DNA of 11,245 nucleotides from Bifidobacteriaceae bacterium (GTDB lineage: Bacteria > Actinomycetota > Actinomycetes > Actinomycetales > WQXJ01): NCBI GenBank assembly GCA_031278075.1, contig JAITLE010000135.1:1-11245 (forward strand), given 5' to 3'. Position numbers and translations under genes: made by a program. Below the pieces are notes generated by a model, which searched no databases, was not told the DNA's origin, and saw only the letters and a list, made by a program, of their open reading frames with translations. The number at the start of each line of letters is the position of its first letter. Positions within the stretch are counted from its first letter, which is position 1. Positions 8,392 through 11,245 of this stretch are shown piece after piece.

Positions 8392-9525
8392 TCAACCCGC
8401 GTCCGCGCCGCCAGCGGCCTCAGCCTCTTCAGCCGCGGCCTGGCCGGAGACCACGTCATCGGCGTCCGTCACGCTGATCACGCCATCCTCCTCCGTGATG
8501 GTCACACCCGGCTCGCCGTCGCCGTCCAACACGTTGAGCGGCGCCGCCGAATCGGCCAAGGCGGCCTCGGCGCCCGCCGGAGAGAGGATCTCGCCAGCCG
8601 CGGCCGGGTCAGCCCACTCGCCGTTCGGGGCGACCGACAAAGCCTCCAACACAGCCTTCGCCTTGTCGAAGTCCCCGCCGGTGGACTGGGCGAAGAACAC
8701 AGTGTCGTCGCCGCGCCGCTGCAGGGCCACGGCGATCTCCACTCCGTCCTTCGAGACCACTGGCGCCACGACCCCTGAGACCGTGGTCAGTTCAGCGCCG
8801 TCACCGTCGAACAGCGTCACGCGGTAGGCGTCCGCGAAGGCGCCCCCGCCCCAACCCTCGGCGACCGCCCCGCCCACATCGTCCGAGTCCGATTCGATGG
8901 TGAGCTCCACTTCGGCGTCCGAGGCGGCAAACGCCACACCGGGCAGCGTCTCGAACAGCGGGGCCCCATCAGCGTCGACAAACAGGTCGGCGGCGTCGCC
9001 GCTCTTCGAATAGCTCAACTGGTCGCCCTCGGCCGCCGAGAGCTGGCCGGTCTTGGACCAGGCGCGCACCACGCGCTTCGTGCCGTCGGGTTCTGTCAGC
9101 TCCGCCAGAGCCGAACCGGACCAATTCTCGCCGGTCAGGCCGCCGAAACTGGTCTGCAGCACCACTCCGGTCAGGGTTTCGGCGTGCGCGGAGGGGATCG
9201 ACCCGCCCAGGCCGGGGACACCAGGGATGCCGGCGCCTCCCGGAATCCCGATCAGCGCCGCCCCCGCGGCGACCGCCGCCGCGGCGCCGACCAGCGCCCC
9301 GATCCGGAGCGGACGCGGGGCCGCCGCATACCGCGTGGACAACGGCGGCCTGGCACGCTGGAACCGGCGGGTGGGCCTGGCGGGGTCGGCATCGTGCGTC
9401 AACACCGCCGCTGGAACGTAATCGGCGAGCTGCGCGCGGGCGCGCGGATCTAGCTGAGCGCCTCGCGCGGGCGGGATCACGGGATTGGCTTTCTCAAGCG
9501 CCTCAAAGGCGGTTTTGCGTGTCAT
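8392..9525 (-). CDS. single-pass membrane protein, probable anti-sigma or sigma-associated regulator
   Basis: This 377-aa protein has a cytoplasmic N-terminus of about 73 residues, basic near the membrane. A single helix follows at about 74-94 (LRIGALVGAAAAVAAGAALIG), then a Gly/Pro linker (about 95-111) and a 265-residue exported domain. The exported part is strongly acidic, with DADG, DGDG and DADD stretches, and ends in an Ala/Glu-rich tail. There is no HxxxCxxC zinc anti-sigma motif, so it is not a classical ZAS protein. Its start overlaps the sigma-factor stop (ATGA), which implies translational coupling. Actinobacterial sigma genes are often paired with membrane proteins of this layout (N-terminal cytosolic segment, one helix, exported sensor). 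The role is therefore inferred from position and topology, not from a recognised domain. The frame is open upstream to 9828, but that part only shadows the sigma gene; GGAGG before ATG 9525 fixes the start. A lipoprotein- or polymer-sensing role is possible. Confidence 0.82.
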   Translation of the reverse strand: MTRKTAFEALEKANPVIPPARGAQLDPRARAQLADYVPAAVLTHDADPARPTRRFQRARPPLSTRYAAAPRPLRIGALVGAAAAVAAGAALIGIPGGAGIPGVPGLGGSIPSAHAETLTGVVLQTSFGGLTGENWSGSALAELTEPDGTKRVVRAWSKTGQLSAAEGDQLSYSKSGDAADLFVDADGAPLFETLPGVAFAASDAEVELTIESDSDDVGGAVAEGWGGGAFADAYRVTLFDGDGAELTTVSGVVAPVVSKDGVEIAVALQRRGDDTVFFAQSTGGDFDKAKAVLEALSVAPNGEWADPAAAGEILSPAGAEAALADSAAPLNVLDGDGEPGVTITEEDGVISVTDADDVVSGQAAAEEAEAAGGADAG

Positions 9526-10208
9526 GATTTTTCCTCCAATTGCTGGTAGTGGCTCGAAAAGGCGGCGCGGGCGCGTGACAAACGCATCCGCGCGGCGGTG
9601 CTGGAGCAGCCGAGAAGCGCCGCGCATTCCTTGGCGCTGAGGCCGTCCCAATAGTGGGCGAGCAGCGCTTCGCGCTGCGGCCCAGGCAGGGCCTGAAGGG
9701 CGGCGTCGACGCGTTCTCGCAGGTCGGAGCTGTCTCCGGAGAGTGAGGCGGCGGCCGGGAAGACGTCGCGGGCGACATGGCCGGCCACCTCGCGGTGGAG
9801 CCGCGCGGCCCGTTCGGCTGAGCGCCACGCGTTGGCGACCAGGTTGCGGGCGGTCACGAACAACCAGGGCGGACCGGGAACCGCGTCCGCCAGCGCGCGC
9901 TCCCAGGCGAGGCGGAACACATCCGCGGCGATGTCGCTCGCCGTTTCGGAATCTGCCACGCGCCGCCGGATGTAGGCGAGGACGCGCGGGTGGTTAGCGC
10001 GGAACAGGTTGGCGAAAGCGTTGTCCTTGGCCGCCGACCCGCTGCCGACGGGTGCGGCGGTTGCGGCGCCGCGGGGAGCCGGGGCCGGGGCGGTGGCTTG
10101 CCAGGTCGGCGGGGACGCTGGCGTCTCGTCGGCGGCCAGGCGCGGGGCGAGAGCCCTTTGCGGTCCTTTGGTCACCAGGTCAACGCTATCCGTCGTGATG
10201 GAGCTCAT
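9522..10208 (-). CDS. ECF-type RNA polymerase sigma factor
   Basis: This is a 228-aa sigma-70 family factor that would direct RNA polymerase to a stress or envelope regulon. Region 2 is at about 64-132 (FANLFRANHPRVLAYIRRRV, ASDIAADVFRLAWERA, PWLFVTARNLVANAWRSAER). Region 4 is at about 165-218 (RVDAALQALPGPQREALLAHYWDGLSAKECAALLGCSSTAARMRLSRAR), a typical helix-turn-helix. Regions 1 and 3 are absent, as in ECF factors. The first 60 residues are a low-complexity Ala/Pro-rich extension, longer than usual, so an internal start is conceivable. However, no better ribosome site was found; AAGGGG lies two bases before ATG 10208. It overlaps the downstream membrane-protein gene by four bases, and the two form an operon with a terminator candidate at 8294-8319. 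I cannot assign an ECF group from sequence alone. Confidence 0.9.
   Translation of the reverse strand: MSSITTDSVDLVTKGPQRALAPRLAADETPASPPTWQATAPAPAPRGAATAAPVGSGSAAKDNAFANLFRANHPRVLAYIRRRVADSETASDIAADVFRLAWERALADAVPGPPWLFVTARNLVANAWRSAERAARLHREVAGHVARDVFPAAASLSGDSSDLRERVDAALQALPGPQREALLAHYWDGLSAKECAALLGCSSTAARMRLSRARAAFSSHYQQLEEKS
9533..9537 (-). promoter_or_regulatory. ribosome binding site that sets the start at 9525
   Basis: The minus strand reads GGAGG AAAAATC ATG, inside the 3' end of the sigma gene. It marks the true start of the membrane-protein partner and rejects the 101-residue upstream extension in the same frame. Confidence 0.8.
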
Positions 10209-10210
10209 GT

Positions 10211-10244
10211 CCCCTTACATGTCGCGAGACCCGCGAAACGTAAC
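10211..10244 (-). promoter_or_regulatory. candidate promoter/operator of the sigma-factor operon
   Basis: On the minus strand GTTACG (10244-10239) is followed by the inverted repeat TCGCG-GGTCT-CGCGA (10236-10222), then ATGTAAGGGGAC up to the start codon. Many ECF factors transcribe their own gene from a promoter very close to the start, so GTTACG may be the -35 and the CGAC just after the repeat the -10. This assignment is tentative; the dyad itself is plain in the sequence. Confidence 0.3.
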
Positions 10245-10296
10245 GGCCCGCTCGAAATCAATCTTGGGCTCCGCGCCGGCGCCCGGATCCGTCGAA

Positions 10297-10321
10297 CCCG
10301 GGCCGTGGCCCGGGGCCCCGG
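10297..10321. repeat. two overlapping GC palindromes
   Basis: CCCGGGCC-GT-GGCCCGGG (10297-10314) has perfect 8-bp arms, and CCGGGGCCCCGG (10310-10321) is a perfect 12-bp palindrome sharing five bases with it. They lie between divergent genes, so neither is a terminator of a visible gene. They could be a protein-binding site, a folded RNA, or GC-bias coincidence. Confidence 0.6.
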
Positions 10322-10529
10322 CTTTCAGCCGCCCTATGGCTCAGGCGAGCCCGGCCTTCCCGCGCGGCGGCGCCGGCCCCGCCACACCGTGTCAGGGCGC
10401 CGATCCGTGGCCCGGCCGCCGCCGTTCGGGCCGCGCGGGACGTCCGCGCGCGCCGCCCGCCCGCCCGCCAGGACGTCGATCTGCGAGCACGCCGACCCCA
10501 GCCCCTGCCCGCCGGTCCCGGCCACGCCC

Positions 10530-10535
10530 TAGAAT
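10530..10535 (+). promoter_or_regulatory. -10 element TAGAAT placed for a leaderless mRNA
   Basis: TAGAAT-TGCCGC-ATG puts the -10 exactly six bases before the start codon at 10542. Transcription would begin at or next to the A of the ATG. This spacing is the known signature of leaderless actinobacterial genes and explains the absence of any Shine-Dalgarno sequence. No clear -35 is present. Confidence 0.6.
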
Positions 10536-10541
10536 TGCCGC

Positions 10542-10997
10542 ATGCGGCGCGCCTTGGAGCGGCATCATTCGTTGGTCGCCGCACGCCTCGCTGAGTTCAA
10601 CGCGGCGCGAGCGCGCGGAGTGAATGTGGCGCCGCAAGCCCGGCGCCTCGCCCGATTCCACGCCCGGGAGACCGCCAACTTCCAGCACGAACGCTTGATC
10701 CACCTCCTGGTGACGCTCTTCTTCGCGGGGTTCTTGCTGGCGCTGTTGGCCGGTCTGGTCGTGGTGCTGCTCAGTCCCCTGGAGGCGACGGAGACCACAT
10801 CGCTCGCCTGGGCCCTCGCCGCCGGCTGCGTGGTGGTGGCGGTCTTGGAGGCCTTCTACATCCAGCACTATTACCAGCTCGAGAACGGCGTTCAGCGCCT
10901 CTACCAGCTAGATCTCCCGCTCGCGGATCTTTCCGCCGGCGATGGCGTCGACTCCGCCAGCCTGAGTGGACCCCCCACGGGGGCCGACCACCGCTGA
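10542..10997 (+). CDS. small two-helix membrane protein with FQHERLIHL motif
   Basis: This 151-aa protein has a basic cytoplasmic N-terminus (about 1-50) carrying RFHARETANFQHERLIHLLV (38-57). Two transmembrane helices follow at about 54-77 and 87-108, then a conserved-looking segment FYIQHYYQLENGVQRLY (105-121) and an acidic low-complexity tail. I recall hypothetical proteins in Firmicutes and Actinomycetota with the same RFHxRxxxNFQHERLIHL and HYYxLENGVQxLY blocks around two helices; none has a known function. The His- and aromatic-rich patches flank both helices on the same side of the membrane. The start at ATG 10542 is supported by the leaderless promoter. It is divergent from the sigma gene and is followed by stem-loops and repeats, so it is probably monocistronic. 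Confidence 0.78.
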   Translation: MRRALERHHSLVAARLAEFNAARARGVNVAPQARRLARFHARETANFQHERLIHLLVTLFFAGFLLALLAGLVVVLLSPLEATETTSLAWALAAGCVVVAVLEAFYIQHYYQLENGVQRLYQLDLPLADLSAGDGVDSASLSGPPTGADHR

Positions 10998-11000
10998 CCT

Positions 11001-11065
11001 GGCGACGGCCCCCGCAGCACCCGCCAACCCGACCAGACGCATCCTGGCAGGTCAGCGGCTCGCAG
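11001..11065. repeat. 65-bp direct repeat, copy 1
   Basis: This 65-bp sequence, starting GGCGACGGCC and ending GGCTCGCAG, is repeated without a mismatch at 11181-11245, exactly 180 bp later. It starts three bases after the stop codon of the small membrane-protein gene. It is not coding. Confidence 0.95.
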
Positions 11066-11093
11066 GCCGGAACCGACGAACCAAGCCCCACCC

Positions 11094-11111
11094 AGCCGGC
11101 CAAGACCGGCT
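11094..11111. repeat. short stem-loop AGCCGG/CCGGCT
   Basis: AGCCGG-CCAAGA-CCGGCT forms a six-pair stem with a six-base loop, directly abutting and sharing one base with the larger inverted repeat that begins at 11111. Confidence 0.55.
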
Positions 11112-11165
11112 GTCCGCAATTGCCCAAAAGGACCAGATCTGCCTCGTTTTGGGCAATTGCGGACA
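11111..11165 (+). terminator. perfect 19-bp inverted repeat, probable transcription terminator or mobile repeat
   Basis: The arms TGTCCGCAATTGCCCAAAA (11111-11129) and TTTTGGGCAATTGCGGACA (11147-11165) are perfectly complementary around a 17-base loop, which holds the small palindrome CAGATCTG (11134-11141). The hairpin lies 113 bases after the stop of the rightward gene, so it could terminate that transcript. Because it sits between the two 65-bp direct repeats, it may instead be part of an interspersed repeat element. It has no U-run after the stem. The hairpin itself is certain; the function is inferred. Confidence 0.6.
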
Positions 11166-11180
11166 ACCCCCCACCCACCC

Positions 11181-11245
11181 GGCGACGGCCCCCGCAGCAC
11201 CCGCCAACCCGACCAGACGCATCCTGGCAGGTCAGCGGCTCGCAG
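11181..11245. repeat. 65-bp direct repeat, copy 2, reaching the window end
   Basis: This copy is identical to 11001-11065. The window stops at its last shared base, so whether a full second 180-bp unit follows cannot be seen. Confidence 0.95.

Larger units (their letters stand above)
10209..10541. other. 333-bp divergent intergenic region without a gene
   Basis: The region lies between the sigma gene (minus) and the small membrane-protein gene (plus). Open frames run through it on both strands, but they have no ribosome site, are Arg/Pro/Gly-rich and overlap the neighbouring genes, so I call none. It contains the inverted repeat in front of the sigma gene (10222-10236), two overlapping GC palindromes (10297-10321) and the leaderless promoter of the rightward gene (10530-10535). 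Confidence 0.7.

Noticed and set aside
9526..9828. 101-residue N-terminal extension of the anti-sigma-like protein
   Set aside because: It is an Arg-rich shadow of the sigma gene's region 4, and the GGAGG site fixes the start at 9525.
10901..11200. 99-residue open frame on minus through the right-hand repeats
   Set aside because: It reads through the direct repeats and the hairpin and antisense to the membrane-protein gene; Arg/Gly/Pro-rich with no support as a gene.

Overview
The window is high-GC DNA (about 65-70% over most of its length). Its gene families, GTG starts, strong GGAGG ribosome sites and one apparently leaderless gene point to an Actinomycetota chromosome. A fermentative relative of the Micrococcales/Actinomycetales is plausible, but this is inference. 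Both ends fall inside repeats: a 31-bp tandem array on the left and a 65-bp perfect direct repeat on the right. The piece therefore looks like an assembly contig that broke at repeats.

Layout, left to right. Six 31-bp tandem units (1-186) are followed by a small membrane protein on the minus strand (284-904). Next, also on minus, comes guaA (GMP synthase), which is interrupted by an apparent one-base deletion near 1235 that separates most of the enzyme from its C-terminal dimerisation segment. A short divergent promoter region with a 17-bp palindrome separates guaA from a pta-ackA operon on plus (2752-6027), the acetyl-CoA / acetyl-phosphate / acetate pathway. Converging on ackA is a 689-aa secreted protein with a lectin-like sandwich domain, an FnIII domain and a large C-terminal domain of unknown function. 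Its GC content is clearly lower than its neighbours'. Next is a translationally coupled pair on minus: an ECF-type sigma factor (9522-10208) and a single-pass membrane protein (8392-9525) that is probably its regulator. A 333-bp divergent intergenic region with strong GC palindromes precedes a 151-aa two-helix membrane protein on plus (10542-10997). The last 250 bp hold stem-loops and the direct repeat.

How the genes work together: pta and ackA form one metabolic unit for ATP formation from acetyl-CoA, or for acetate activation. guaA is an independent purine-biosynthesis gene. The sigma factor and its membrane partner probably form a cell-envelope signalling module, and the secreted multidomain protein next door could be one of its outputs, though nothing in the sequence proves this. 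Most of the window is ordinary core genome. The points most worth checking are the guaA frameshift, the repeat families at both ends, the unclassified sigma/membrane-protein pair, the secreted protein, and the palindrome in front of pta.
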